Assembly (NCBI RefSeq): GCF_030286555.1 | Contig: NZ_JASVWF010000006.1 | Location: 186,001-250,000, forward strand | Reading direction: 5' to 3' | DNA: 64,000 nt | Origin: Actinomycetospora termitidis | GTDB taxonomy: Bacteria; Actinomycetota; Actinomycetes; Mycobacteriales; Pseudonocardiaceae | Part shown: positions 7,939 through 15,675 of the stretch, in pieces | How positions within the stretch are numbered: the stretch's first letter is position 1 | Layout of the letters: every line of letters begins with the position of its first letter | Translations under genes and position numbers: made by a program | Notes under the pieces: generated by a model | Told to the model about the DNA's origin: nothing | Seen by the model: the letters and a program-made list of their open reading frames with translations, nothing else | Database searches by the model: none

Positions 7939-9057
7939 ATGAGGGCGTTGATCGCAATGGGCGAGTGGCCGTCCATCACCTCGACCAAGCGGCTGGCGGC
8001 GTTCAACGCCGCCCGGGTACTCGAGGCGCTGTACGCAACGGGTCCGTCGAGCGCCCTGGACGTGGCCGCCCGGACCGGACTGTCGCGCCCTGCCACGGAC
8101 AAGGCACTGCACGGGCTGGTGAAGAGCGAGCTCGTGCAGCAGTACAACGCCCCCCGTGACACTCCCGGACGTCCGACCGCCATCTACGAGTTCGATCGCG
8201 GGCGCGGAGCCGTCGTCGCGGTGGACATCGGCCCCCACACCGCTCGCGCCCGGGTCGATCCCCTCACCGGCCCCGCCCTCGGGCAGCGACACGAGGTGGT
8301 TCACGTCCGACTCGGCATGACCCGGTCGACGCCGACCCCCGAACGCCTCGGACTGGTGGACGAGGTCGTCACGGAAGCGCTGGCAGCAGCGGACACTCGT
8401 CGTGAGCAGGTCTGGGCGATCGTCGCGGCGACCCCGGGCATCATCGACGACACCGGTTCGATCACCCGGTGCGAGGTGATCGACAGCTGGCACGCCGACG
8501 TTCTCCGGACCCATCTCACGACACGGTTCCCGCAGGCGACGATCGTGGTGGAGAACGACGTGAACGCCGCCGCCGTCGCCGAGTACGTGCACGGCGGCGC
8601 GGCGGGCCGCGACGAGGTCGCCGTCGTGCACGCGGGGGCCCGCGTCGGGATGGGGCTCCTCCGAGGCGGTGAGCTCTACCGCGGTGCCCATGGGCAGGCC
8701 GGGGAGTTCGCCCACGTGCAGGGGACGCCGTGGCGGAAGGCGAACGACGCGCTGCTCACAGCGGGCACGCCGGTCGGCCCGGAACGGCTCGACCACGTCG
8801 CCGGGGCGCTCGCCGTAGCGCTGCGCGAACTCGTCTTCGCTGTCGATCCCGAGCTGGTGGTGCTCGCAGGGCCGCTCGCCCGGACGGGCGAGGGCCTGCT
8901 CGAGGCCGTTCGCCGGCACGTACCCGAAGGCTTCCCGACGCTGCCGGACCTGGCTCTCTCTCCGGTCGGCCCCGCCGACGTCCTGCTCGGAACTGCTGAG
9001 TTGGCCCGTCGGCGTGCGATGGAACGGATCCTCCGCGAGGTCGCGGAGCGTCTGTGA
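7939..9057 (+). CDS. ROK-family transcriptional regulator
   Basis: The protein has 372 residues. An N-terminal winged helix (about 15-75: RVLEALYATGPSSALDVAARTGLSRPATDKALHGL) is followed by a sugar-kinase-like ROK domain. The ROK domain has the AVDIG phosphate loop (about 94), TPGIID, the signature ENDVNAAAVAEYVHGGAAG and GAHGQAGEFAHV-like sequence. The Cys-rich zinc motif found in many ROK proteins (CxCGxxGC) is absent. The family consists of sugar-responsive repressors such as NagC and XylR; the ligand here is unknown. ATG 7957 has AGGG about 9 bases upstream and is a good alternative start, since the first six residues look weak. No sugar operon is nearby, so the target is probably itself and the divergent pair. 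Confidence 0.85.
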   Translation: MRALIAMGEWPSITSTKRLAAFNAARVLEALYATGPSSALDVAARTGLSRPATDKALHGLVKSELVQQYNAPRDTPGRPTAIYEFDRGRGAVVAVDIGPHTARARVDPLTGPALGQRHEVVHVRLGMTRSTPTPERLGLVDEVVTEALAAADTRREQVWAIVAATPGIIDDTGSITRCEVIDSWHADVLRTHLTTRFPQATIVVENDVNAAAVAEYVHGGAAGRDEVAVVHAGARVGMGLLRGGELYRGAHGQAGEFAHVQGTPWRKANDALLTAGTPVGPERLDHVAGALAVALRELVFAVDPELVVLAGPLARTGEGLLEAVRRHVPEGFPTLPDLALSPVGPADVLLGTAELARRRAMERILREVAERL

Positions 9058-9194
9058 CATGCCGACGCGAGGGGACTGCAGCGCAGATCGTCGCTCACGC
9101 GCTGGTCCCCGGACGGCTCAGTGGCATCACTCTTACGGTCGGTGCCGGTCAACGTCCTGTCACGCGATCCTGAGAGTCGCTCCCGGTAGGAAAG

Positions 9195-11012
9195 ATGCGC
9201 GGGGGCAGTGGCATGGCAACGACGGCAGGGTCGACGTGCTCGAGGTGCGGGCAGCAGAACGTCGCGCGTGCCGGCCCGTGCGGGACCTGCGGGAACCCGC
9301 TCGACCTGGGTGCGCAGTCCGGTCCGTTCGCCGCACCCGGAACCATCCCGCACCCGCGCACCGGCGACTGGTCCGAACGTCCCGGTGAGACGACCCGGCT
9401 GCTCGGGGCCACCGTCCACCTCGACGCCGATCTCGCCGAGTCCCTCATCGACGAGTTCCTCGTCGAGCCGCGACGGTGCATCCCGCGTTCGCCCGGCGTG
9501 GACGCCGCGTCGGTCCTCGGTGACGCGGCCGCGTCGCACCGACGTCGTCAGTGGCGCGACGGGGTCCTCGCGATCCTGGCTCTGGTCGTCCTCGTCGCCG
9601 AACCCCTGTTCGCGCTCGCCTGGCTGCTCGTGGGCGCGGTGGTGCGGGCCGGGAGTGGGCCGGGAGACGGTCGTCGGTCGAGGGCCTGGACCGCCGTCGT
9701 CATGCTGGTCGTGCTCGCGCTGCTCCTGCTCGGCATTCTCCTCGTCGGGCCGGTCCGGATCTACAACCGGCTGCTCCGGACCGCCGATGCACCGTCCACC
9801 GTGTTCGCGCTGGTGCCGTCCATCAACGTCACGATCGTGCTCGCGGTCCTCGTCGTGGCGGCGGTGATCGTCGGTGACCGGCTGCTCGTCGCGGCGCTCG
9901 TCCGCAACCTCTTCGCCCCGCACCGGTTCCACCACGAGCCCCTGTCCGACGACGGGTCGCTCGCCGTCCTGCGCACCATGGGCCGGAACCGCTTCCGGAC
10001 GCCGCTGCAGCGCACCCGGGCGGCGGAGGCTCACGGCGCGTCGGGCGGATTGGCGGACGTCGTCGTGTTCCGTGGGCCGGACCCCTTCGTCGGGGCGGGC
10101 CCGGTCGTGGAGCGGCACGCGTTCGTGGTCCCGCTCGAACCCGAGGACGGGGCACGCCCGTCGGCGGTCCGGGAGAAGGAGTTGCACGACGCCATCTCCG
10201 AGGGGATGTCGACGCTCCGCCGCCCGTCGTCGCTGTCCCCGCACCGACGGCTGCGCGACCTGCGCTCCCACGAACAGGTCCTCGTGTCCGCGGGCTACCT
10301 CGTCGCGAACCCCGGCTCCGACGACGGCCGGATGTACCTGCCGGGCGGCACCGGGTCACCGCCGTTGGCCCGGATCGCCGTCGAGGCCGCCCGCCACGGA
10401 GCCGAGGACCCGCGCGAGTGGGCCCGCTACTACCGGTGCCACTACGTCGAGAGCTGGGAACGGGACCTGACGGTCTCCTGCTACGTCACCCTCGGAACCG
10501 ACGGGCACCTGCTCTACCTGGAGTGGGTCACCTGTGCGTTGAACCCGCTCGAGGCGGCGTACCGGACGGTCGACGACCCACACGCCCTCCGGTCGTCCGC
10601 GTGGCGGGAGGGCCTGCTCGACGTCGTTCGTTTCCCGACGAGCCTGCCGTCGCGGCTCCGGCGCGTCTTCCGGTCGTTCCGCCCGATCAGGACGGCCGGC
10701 AACCGGCTGGTGCCGGCACAGTTCGGTGCCCGGGTGAGTCTGCGGGAACTCGCGGCGAGCGGCTCGAGCGGCGACTACTTCCACCGCTCCGACGTACAGC
10801 GCTACGCGAGCCTGTTCGACCGCACCGTGCTGGAGGCCGTCCGCACCTATCTGTCGGCGCACGGCCTGAAGATCGCGAACTTCGACGCGGTGGCCAATTC
10901 CGTCATCAACATCGAGTCGGTCAACAACTCGGTGTTCGCGGCCGGAGCGGGAGCCCGCGCGGAAGGCAGTACGTCCAGTAGTTCCGCGTCGTCGGGGAGG
11001 GGCAAGGCGTGA
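9195..11012 (+). CDS. Zinc-ribbon membrane protein with a C-terminal SVFAAG motif, unknown function
   Basis: The protein has up to 605 residues; ATG 9213 is an alternative start with GGGGG 7 bases upstream. A zinc ribbon comes first (CSRCG, CGTCG, near residues 15-35). Hydrophobic stretches follow at about 122-145 and 155-180 and around 195-225, then a large soluble region of some 350 residues without a recognised domain. Near the end, residues about 568-591 read INIESVNNSVFAAGAGARAEG, followed by a Ser-rich tail. The next gene starts with nearly the same motif and overlaps this stop codon (GTGA), so the two proteins are probably made together. The topology suggests a cytosolic zinc ribbon and C-terminus. 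The function is unknown. Confidence 0.6.
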   Translation: MRGGSGMATTAGSTCSRCGQQNVARAGPCGTCGNPLDLGAQSGPFAAPGTIPHPRTGDWSERPGETTRLLGATVHLDADLAESLIDEFLVEPRRCIPRSPGVDAASVLGDAAASHRRRQWRDGVLAILALVVLVAEPLFALAWLLVGAVVRAGSGPGDGRRSRAWTAVVMLVVLALLLLGILLVGPVRIYNRLLRTADAPSTVFALVPSINVTIVLAVLVVAAVIVGDRLLVAALVRNLFAPHRFHHEPLSDDGSLAVLRTMGRNRFRTPLQRTRAAEAHGASGGLADVVVFRGPDPFVGAGPVVERHAFVVPLEPEDGARPSAVREKELHDAISEGMSTLRRPSSLSPHRRLRDLRSHEQVLVSAGYLVANPGSDDGRMYLPGGTGSPPLARIAVEAARHGAEDPREWARYYRCHYVESWERDLTVSCYVTLGTDGHLLYLEWVTCALNPLEAAYRTVDDPHALRSSAWREGLLDVVRFPTSLPSRLRRVFRSFRPIRTAGNRLVPAQFGARVSLRELAASGSSGDYFHRSDVQRYASLFDRTVLEAVRTYLSAHGLKIANFDAVANSVINIESVNNSVFAAGAGARAEGSTSSSSASSGRGKA

Positions 11013-11338
11013 CCGGGGACCAGATCAACATCGGTGGCGTGAGCGGGAGCGTGTTCGCGGCGGGCCGGGGAAGCCGTGCCCAGGGCACCGTCTCGAACGG
11101 ACCGCCACCCGACCTGGAGGTCGTCCGAGCCGAGCTGATCCGGCTCGTCGAGGAGCTCCGAGGTGCGGGACGACCCGAGGCGCTGCGCCACGCGGAGAAC
11201 CTCCAGGAGGCCGTCGCGGACGAGGCACCGCAGGCGGTGGAGCGCAGCTGGACGAAGCTGCGGGCCGCCCTGGGGAGCCTGGCCGTGTCGGCGAACCTCG
11301 CGCAGATCGGCCAGTTCGTGCAGGCCTTCGTGGCGTGA
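11009..11338 (+). CDS. Small protein starting with the same SVFAAG motif
   Basis: The protein has 109 residues from GTG 11009, which overlaps the upstream stop. Residues 4-26 read DQINIGGVSGSVFAAG followed by RGSRAQG, nearly matching the tail of the upstream membrane protein. The rest is a helical, charged domain (LEVVRAELIRLVEELRGAGR ... LGSLAVSANLAQIGQFVQAF). This C-terminal pattern (helices, then a short Ala-rich segment ending in a hydrophobic helix) resembles, from memory, actinobacterial small proteins found next to signalling proteins, with no firm function. Sharing of a short beta-prone motif between neighbours suggests that the two proteins associate through it. Confidence 0.5.
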   Translation: MTGDQINIGGVSGSVFAAGRGSRAQGTVSNGPPPDLEVVRAELIRLVEELRGAGRPEALRHAENLQEAVADEAPQAVERSWTKLRAALGSLAVSANLAQIGQFVQAFVA

Positions 11339-11361
11339 GAGGCCCCTCGGATGCTGACCGC

Positions 11362-11613
11362 ATGTCGGAGCAGATGACCCTGCGCCTCGACGATCGACTC
11401 GCTGCAGAGGCGCGGGAGGCAGCCGCCGAGGACGGGACGTCGGTGTCGGACTGGGTGCGGGCTGCCATTCGGTACCAACTCGCGCTGAAGACCGCCCTGC
11501 GGGCGCGAGCCGAGGAGGACCGGCGCGGGACGCTGTAATCCGCGGAGCAGGAGGACGCCCTGCTCGACGCGCGGGCTCGCGACGCCGCATCTGCGTTCGA
11601 CCGGGACCGCTGA
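11362..11613 (+). pseudogene. Ribbon-helix-helix antitoxin with an in-frame stop at 11536-11538
   Basis: The reading frame from ATG 11362 gives 58 residues: an RHH DNA-binding domain (MTLRLDDRLAAEAREAAAED, then VSDWVRAAIRYQLA) and a charged helix ending RAEEDRRGTL before TAA. The same frame then continues for 24 sense codons (SAEQEDALLDARARDAASAF...) and stops at 11611-11613, only 2 bases before the toxin start. That continuation looks like the natural toxin-binding tail, so the TAA is probably a nonsense mutation that removes it. The N-terminal operator-binding part may still be made. An alternative is that the antitoxin is naturally short and the tail is chance, but its Glu/Asp/Ala-rich codon-like composition argues against that. 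Confidence 0.6.
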
Positions 11614-11615
11614 AC

Positions 11616-11933
11616 GTGGCGCTTCCCGCGGTCCGATTCGGCCAGGTCTGGGAGTCCCGGCGCGAAGCGATCGAACCGATGAGGTATCTGGTGGTGTCCT
11701 CGGACGCCTACAACACGGCCTTCGCAGACCGCCGGGTGATCGCGGTCGAGGTGGACGCGGCCGGCGTCTGCGAGGGCGTCTACCGGGAATCGATCGTCGA
11801 CGCCGGGATGGCGCACCTGGACCGACTGACGTGGGTGTCGACGCGCCGACTCGAGGAACTCGTCGCGGAGCTGCACCCGACGCGTCACGCTGACGTCGCG
11901 CAGCGGGTGCGTGATCTCATCGGAGTCCTCTGA
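11616..11933 (+). CDS. PemK/CcdB-like toxin
   Basis: The protein has 105 residues from a GTG start. FGQVWESRREAIEPMRYLVVSSDAYN is the usual opening of small PemK/MazF- or CcdB-like toxins (GxVWxxxxxxxxxRxxLVVSxxxYN). A beta-rich body ends with LVAELHPTRHADVAQRVRDL, a helix that is also well placed for this fold. Such toxins cleave RNA (PemK) or poison gyrase (CcdB); the sequence alone does not decide which. It lies 2 bases after the extended antitoxin frame, so the pair forms an operon. If the antitoxin truncation is real, the toxin must be silent, mutated, or tolerated. Confidence 0.6.
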   Translation: MALPAVRFGQVWESRREAIEPMRYLVVSSDAYNTAFADRRVIAVEVDAAGVCEGVYRESIVDAGMAHLDRLTWVSTRRLEELVAELHPTRHADVAQRVRDLIGVL

Positions 11934-12015
11934 CCTGCCCCCCGGTCGGTACGTGATGGGAGGCGTGCGCTGCTGCGGCGTCGGGGCGTGATCCGCTGGC
12001 GGGACTGCGCTCGAC

Positions 12016-12240
12016 TCAGTCGAGGAGAGCGAGGAACTGCGCGGTGCTGAGACCCGCCTGACGGAGGACCGACGCCAGTGTGCCGCGGGCGATCTCCCGA
12101 TGGAGCGGCACGATGACGACACGACCGTCGGGGTGGCGGAGCTTCAGGTGGCTGCCGCGCGTGGAGCGCTCCTCGAAGCCCGCAGCCGTCAACGCTCGCA
12201 CGACCTCCTTGCCGGAGACCTGGGGGAGCGTGGGACTCAC
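12016..12240 (-). CDS. hicA: HicA-type mRNA interferase toxin
   Basis: The protein has 74 residues from GTG 12240. It carries the HicA double-stranded RNA-binding fold: VSGKEVVRALTAAGFEERST, then RGSHLKLRHPDGRVVIVPLH with the catalytic His of the GSHxxxR motif, then EIARGTLASVLRQAGLSTAQFL. The start overlaps the hicB stop (GTGA). The longer open frame upstream to 12651 runs antisense of nothing conserved in this frame and is not part of HicA. HicA cleaves mRNA and tmRNA and is held by HicB. The pair looks intact. Confidence 0.88.
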   Translation of the reverse strand: MSPTLPQVSGKEVVRALTAAGFEERSTRGSHLKLRHPDGRVVIVPLHREIARGTLASVLRQAGLSTAQFLALLD

Positions 12241-12455
12241 GCCGGGATGCGGATCTCGATGGGGGTGACCAGCGGGTGCTCGAAGGGGACGGGAGCGGCG
12301 TCGTCCTCGAAGTACAGCTCCAGGGCTTCCCGGAGGTTCGCGAGGGCCTCCTCGACGGACGTCCCCTGGCTGGTGACCTCGACCTCCAGGCAGCGCGCCA
12401 CGTACCAGTCTCCGTCCCGGCTGACGGCCGCAGTCATCGTTCGCGCGGTGTCCAT
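12237..12455 (-). CDS. hicB: HicB-type antitoxin
   Basis: The protein has 72 residues. It shows the HicB partial RNase H-like fold: MTAAVSRDGDWYVARCLEVE, VTSQGTSVEEALANLREALE, LYFEDD. There is no C-terminal HTH or RHH DNA-binding domain, so self-repression may depend on another factor. The antitoxin comes first and the toxin second, the reverse of the most common hicAB order but known in the family. ATG 12437 (MTAAVSRD) is an equally good start. Confidence 0.82.
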   Translation of the reverse strand: MDTARTMTAAVSRDGDWYVARCLEVEVTSQGTSVEEALANLREALELYFEDDAAPVPFEHPLVTPIEIRIPA

Positions 12456-12489
12456 GACCCGAGTCTGACAGGTCCGGCGGTACTGAACT

Positions 12490-12700
12490 CAGTTGTCCTC
12501 GCGACGCGAGAGCCCGCCGCTCTCGGGCCAGCGCGCCGGGCAGACAGACGATCTCCGGGTCCGGCAGCCCGTCGACGAGGCGACGCAGCCACGGCGCTCC
12601 CAGCCGCTTCTCGGGGTCGCTCGGCGTCCTCCCGCGGATCGGGAAGGGCACGGCGTTCCAGTGCGTGTGCTGCGTGCCATGCGGGACGCCACCAGGGGCC
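12490..12700 (-). pseudogene. Fragment resembling a uracil-DNA glycosylase-family protein
   Basis: A minus-strand frame without a start encodes HTHWNAVPFPIRGRTPSDPE, KRLGAPWLRRLVDGLPDPEI and VCLPGALARE. The pattern xWNAxPFxxxxRTPxxxExxxGxPxLRxLxxxxPxxxxVxLG recalls, from memory, the C-terminal half of UDG-family enzymes. No N-terminal half or start is visible, so this would be a remnant. The identification is tentative. Confidence 0.3.
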
Positions 12701-12811
12701 GAGTCGAAGAAGCCGGTGGCGGATCCGAGTCGTGATGACTCGGATCCGATCGCGCTCGGCCGGTCGACGACTCGTGCCGAAGGCGGGTTACGGAGCCGCG
12801 GGGACGTCGCG

Positions 12812-12859
12812 ATGGCTGCGGCGTGGGGCGAGGGGACGACCCAGCCGCACTACCGCTGA
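12812..12859 (+). pseudogene. Remnant of the C-terminus of a pRiA4b ORF-3-like protein
   Basis: The last 15 codons read MAAAWGEGTTQPHYR and stop. They match the last 15 residues of the intact protein at 18699-19820 (MAAAMGEGSTQPHYR) at 13 positions. Sequence upstream does not align clearly. The fragment overlaps the 3' end of the SGNH hydrolase gene by 10 bases. Confidence 0.5.
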
Positions 12860-13770
12860 GGTCCGGGCCCGAGCTCGGCCGCGGCGCGGTCGGCCATCGC
12901 CGCCTCGCCCAGGGCGTTGGGGTGCACGACGACCGGGTTGGTGCCGAGCAGGCCCGGCTCCACCCAGCGTGTCCCGATCGGCCGGCAGGCGTCGTGTCCT
13001 TGCGAGGCCTCGGTGACGTCGATGTAGGTGACGTCGGTGGCCTCGGCCGCGCGGCGGACCGCGTCGTTGAGGGTGGCCTGGATGCCGTTGATGTAGGGCA
13101 CGTCGCCGACCGCGACCGGCATGATCGGGTAGCAGCCCCGCTCCTCGGGAAGGATCTGCAGGTAGCCCGCGATCCCGATACGCGCGTTCGGGGCAGCAGC
13201 CTTGACCGTCTCGAGCGTCCTGACGAGGTCGGGATAGGTGACGTTCTCGATGGTGTCGGTGAACCGGTCGCCGTTCTGCTGTTCGCAGGGGTTGCCGGTG
13301 CCGGCGGTCACCGCCGCGGCGGTGGCGCAGGCGACGATCGTGCCGATGAAGACGCCGCTGTCGTTGCCGCCGATGGTGAGGGTGACGACGTCGGTCTCGT
13401 CGGACAGGGCCTGCACCTGCGGCGCGACCCCGGGGTACTGCGGCTCGGTGAAGTGCCGGGTCTCCGCGGCGCCGCAGGAGACGTCGGTCAGCGCGTAGTC
13501 CCACCGGTCCGCGAGCAGGTGGCCCCAGTTGCGCAGGGACTGCAGGCACTGCGGCGGGGCGCCGGGCGCCGGGGGTAGGACACCGCTGGCCGCGCTGTAG
13601 CTGTCGCCCATGTTCACGTACTGGACGACGCCGTCCCCGTCGCCAGGGGTGCCGGTGCCCGGTACGTGGTGGCCGTCGTTGGCCAGCGCGGCGGGCGTGC
13701 CGAGCGCCAGGAGCCCCACGACCGCGATCGCGGCGACGAGCAGCCGCCGTCCGGTACCGACCGAATTCAT
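12850..13770 (-). CDS. Secreted SGNH/GDSL-family esterase or lipase
   Basis: The protein has 306 residues from ATG 13770, preceded by GGGGAGAAGT. A signal peptide (LLVAAIAVVGLLALGTPAALA) gives export. The catalytic blocks of the family are visible: block I YVNMGDSYSAASG with the nucleophile Ser, block III TIGGNDSG, and block V VVVHPNALGEAAMA with the His. Several Cys residues (CLQSLRNW, DVSCGAAE, ACATAAA, NPCEQQ, RGCYPIM, HDACRPI) fit three disulfides, as in Streptomyces-type secreted lipases. It probably hydrolyses lipid or acyl esters outside the cell. It is divergent from the small membrane protein at 13857. Confidence 0.85.
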   Translation of the reverse strand: MNSVGTGRRLLVAAIAVVGLLALGTPAALANDGHHVPGTGTPGDGDGVVQYVNMGDSYSAASGVLPPAPGAPPQCLQSLRNWGHLLADRWDYALTDVSCGAAETRHFTEPQYPGVAPQVQALSDETDVVTLTIGGNDSGVFIGTIVACATAAAVTAGTGNPCEQQNGDRFTDTIENVTYPDLVRTLETVKAAAPNARIGIAGYLQILPEERGCYPIMPVAVGDVPYINGIQATLNDAVRRAAEATDVTYIDVTEASQGHDACRPIGTRWVEPGLLGTNPVVVHPNALGEAAMADRAAAELGPGPQR

Positions 13771-13856
13771 ACTTCTCCCCACGACGCCGAGCTGTGACCC
13801 GGACAACGACGAGGTCGTGGCGAGGTCACGCGAACGGGTGAGGAGGTCGAGCGAAG

Positions 13857-14243
13857 ATGAGCACGACGCGAGGGCTGCGGGCGTGGCGGGTGCTGAGCGC
13901 GGTGGCGCTGCTCGCGGTCGGGGCGATCCACCTCTACCTCGTCGCGACCAGCACCGGCGGGCTGATGGGCGTGCTGTTCACGCTGCAGGGGATCGGAGCG
14001 CTGGTGCTCGCGGGCGCGATGCTGGCGCTGCGTGGCCGACTGTTCCCACTCGTGACGGTGCTGAGCCTGCTGTTCATGGCCGGGTCGTGGCTGGCGCTGG
14101 TGCTGGCGCTGACGGTCGGCCTCTTCGGGCTCCGCTCGAGCCTGTCCTACGACCTGGCCCCGACCTCGCTGGTGGTGGAGACGCTGGGCACGGTGGTGCT
14201 CGCGGTGACGACGGCGAAGGTCGCACGAAGCCGCCGCATGTGA
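13857..14243 (+). CDS. Small four-helix membrane protein
   Basis: The protein has 128 residues. Four hydrophobic segments are evident: VLSAVALLAVGAIHLYLVA, GVLFTLQGIGALVLAGAMLAL, LVTVLSLLFMAGSWLALVLAL and LVVETLGTVVLAVTTAKVA. The IHLYL motif in the first helix is seen in other small actinobacterial membrane proteins without known role. It converges with the hydrolase gene ending at 14248, leaving 4 bases between the stops. The function is unknown. Confidence 0.65.
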   Translation: MSTTRGLRAWRVLSAVALLAVGAIHLYLVATSTGGLMGVLFTLQGIGALVLAGAMLALRGRLFPLVTVLSLLFMAGSWLALVLALTVGLFGLRSSLSYDLAPTSLVVETLGTVVLAVTTAKVARSRRM

Positions 14244-14247
14244 TCCG

Positions 14248-15066
14248 TCATCCGGCGGGTCGGTCCAGCGCGTCTGCGAGGCGCACGACCGCGCCGACGA
14301 CGGCCGGCCCGTGGCCGAGGACGGCGTCGTTGTGGTCGGCGCCGGGGACGGCGACGACGTCGGCGCCGGCGGCGTCGGCGACCGCCCGGCTCAGTGCGGG
14401 CGGGATGATCCGGTCGCCCTCGCCGAGCACCACCGTCGTCGGGACGTCGGCGCGGGCAACGAGGTCGGCGACCGGGAATCGGTCGGCCAGCAGCAGCCGC
14501 ACCGGCACGACGGGGTAGAGCCGCTCGGCGACGGCGGCCAGGTCGGTGAAGGGCGAGCGCAGCACCATCCCACCGACCGGGACCTCGGTGGCGAGGCGCG
14601 CGGTGACCCCGGCTCCGAGGCTCTCCCCGAGCAGGATGGTGCGCTGCGGCAGGACGGCGCGCTTCGTGACGAGGTGCTGGTGGGCCGCCCGGGCGTCCGC
14701 GGCCAGACCCTCTTCGCTCGGCGAGCCCGTGCTGTCGCCGTAGCCGCGGTAGTCGAACAGGAGGACGTCCAGCCCCTCGGCGCGCAGTGCGGCGGCGAGC
14801 GGTGCACGCAGGGACCGGTCGCCGGCGTTGCCGTTGGCGACCAGCACCGTCACCTCCCGCCGCGGTCCCTCGGCGGGCACGAACCACGCCCCGAGCGCCG
14901 TCCCGTCAGCGGTCTCGAGCACGACGTCGCGGGCCCCGGGCAGCACGGTCGCGGCGGCGGGGACGGGGCCGATTTCGGGCAGGTAGATGAGGCGCCGCTG
15001 ACCGAGCCAGAGCCCGGCGTTGAGCAGCAGGACGACGGCGCCCATCGTCCCGGCGATGACGAACAC
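14248..15066 (-). CDS. Alpha/beta hydrolase (BEM46/YqkD-like)
   Basis: The protein has 272 residues from GTG 15066. One N-terminal membrane segment (VIAGTMGAVVLLLNAGLWLG) is followed by RRLIYLPEIGP, typical of BEM46-like hydrolases. The nucleophile elbow is GESLGAGV, the acid probably GEGDRIIPP, and the His VPGADHNDAV; NGNAGDRS is the oxyanion-side loop and FDYRGYGDSTGSPSEEG the conserved turn. Probably a membrane-attached serine hydrolase or peptidase of unknown substrate. The gene starts 32 bases after a truncated toxin gene, so an old deletion may have brought it here. Confidence 0.78.
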   Translation of the reverse strand: MFVIAGTMGAVVLLLNAGLWLGQRRLIYLPEIGPVPAAATVLPGARDVVLETADGTALGAWFVPAEGPRREVTVLVANGNAGDRSLRAPLAAALRAEGLDVLLFDYRGYGDSTGSPSEEGLAADARAAHQHLVTKRAVLPQRTILLGESLGAGVTARLATEVPVGGMVLRSPFTDLAAVAERLYPVVPVRLLLADRFPVADLVARADVPTTVVLGEGDRIIPPALSRAVADAAGADVVAVPGADHNDAVLGHGPAVVGAVVRLADALDRPAG

Positions 15067-15097
15067 GCGACGCAGTACGCCGCGCCGGGCCTGCAGT

Positions 15098-15199
15098 TCA
15101 GGCGCCCTTCTGCATCCACGAGGACGCCTCGATCGTCAGGGCCTCGAGGTCGTCGCGGACCGAGCGCATGAGGCGCAGTACCCAGGTCTCATCGACCAC
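15098..15199 (-). pseudogene. Truncated HepT-like toxin (33 codons)
   Basis: From GTG 15199, overlapping the end of the MntA-like gene by 11 bases, the frame reads VVDETWVLRLMRSVRDDLEA and then LTIEASSWMQKGA before a stop. MVDExxVxRLLRxxxDDLxxL is the usual start of HepT (HEPN) toxins, which are about 130-140 residues. The catalytic RxxxxH segment is missing, so only the first helix remains. Confidence 0.6.
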
Positions 15200-15575
15200 G
15201 GAGGACGCTCTCGAGGAACTCCCGGTGGGCGCGCTCGAATCGCGGCCGTTCGTCGAACCAGATCTTGCGGGTGGTGGCCACCCACTCGACCCGCGCCGGC
15301 GGGTCGTCGTCGAAGAGCAGCAGACCTCGGTGCGCGACGCGCCCGCGCAGTTCGAGAGGTGCCGTGTCGAGTACCAGGAGGTCCACCGACGGCGGGAGGG
15401 CGACCTCGAACGACGCCGGCGCCGACTCGCCCCACCACGCCGCCACGTCGACGTCGGAGTCGACCCGATGCGTGCCCAGCGCGCGACTCCCGTGCAGGAA
15501 CCCGAACCGGGCTCCCGCGTCCCGCAGGGTCGCGATCACCCGTTCTCCCAGCTCGTCCGGCACGTCTCCGATCAC
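15189..15575 (-). CDS. MntA-like minimal nucleotidyltransferase antitoxin
   Basis: The protein has 128 residues from GTG 15575. FGFLHGSRALGTHRVDSDVD carries the GSx(10)DxD motif of minimal nucleotidyltransferases, followed by VDLLVLDTAPLELRGRVAHR and GLLLFDDDPPARVEWVATTR, which are typical of MntA. In type VII toxin-antitoxin systems MntA AMPylates the HEPN toxin HepT to silence it. Here the partner is reduced to a 33-codon stub, so MntA is an orphan. All catalytic residues remain, so the enzyme may have kept or gained another target, or may simply be decaying later than the toxin. Confidence 0.78.
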   Translation of the reverse strand: MIGDVPDELGERVIATLRDAGARFGFLHGSRALGTHRVDSDVDVAAWWGESAPASFEVALPPSVDLLVLDTAPLELRGRVAHRGLLLFDDDPPARVEWVATTRKIWFDERPRFERAHREFLESVLRGR

Positions 15576-15675
15576 GACGACGAGTCTGGCATGGCCTTCG
15601 GGATGGCTCGACCGTCGCGGCCACCCGCACTGAACCGAGTCCGCCGGACACGGATGCGCAGTGGTCCTTCGCTCG

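Noticed and set aside
12241-12651. N-terminal extension of HicA to 211 residues
   Set aside because: It overlaps hicB entirely; HicA homology begins at GTG 12240 with the usual 4-base overlap.
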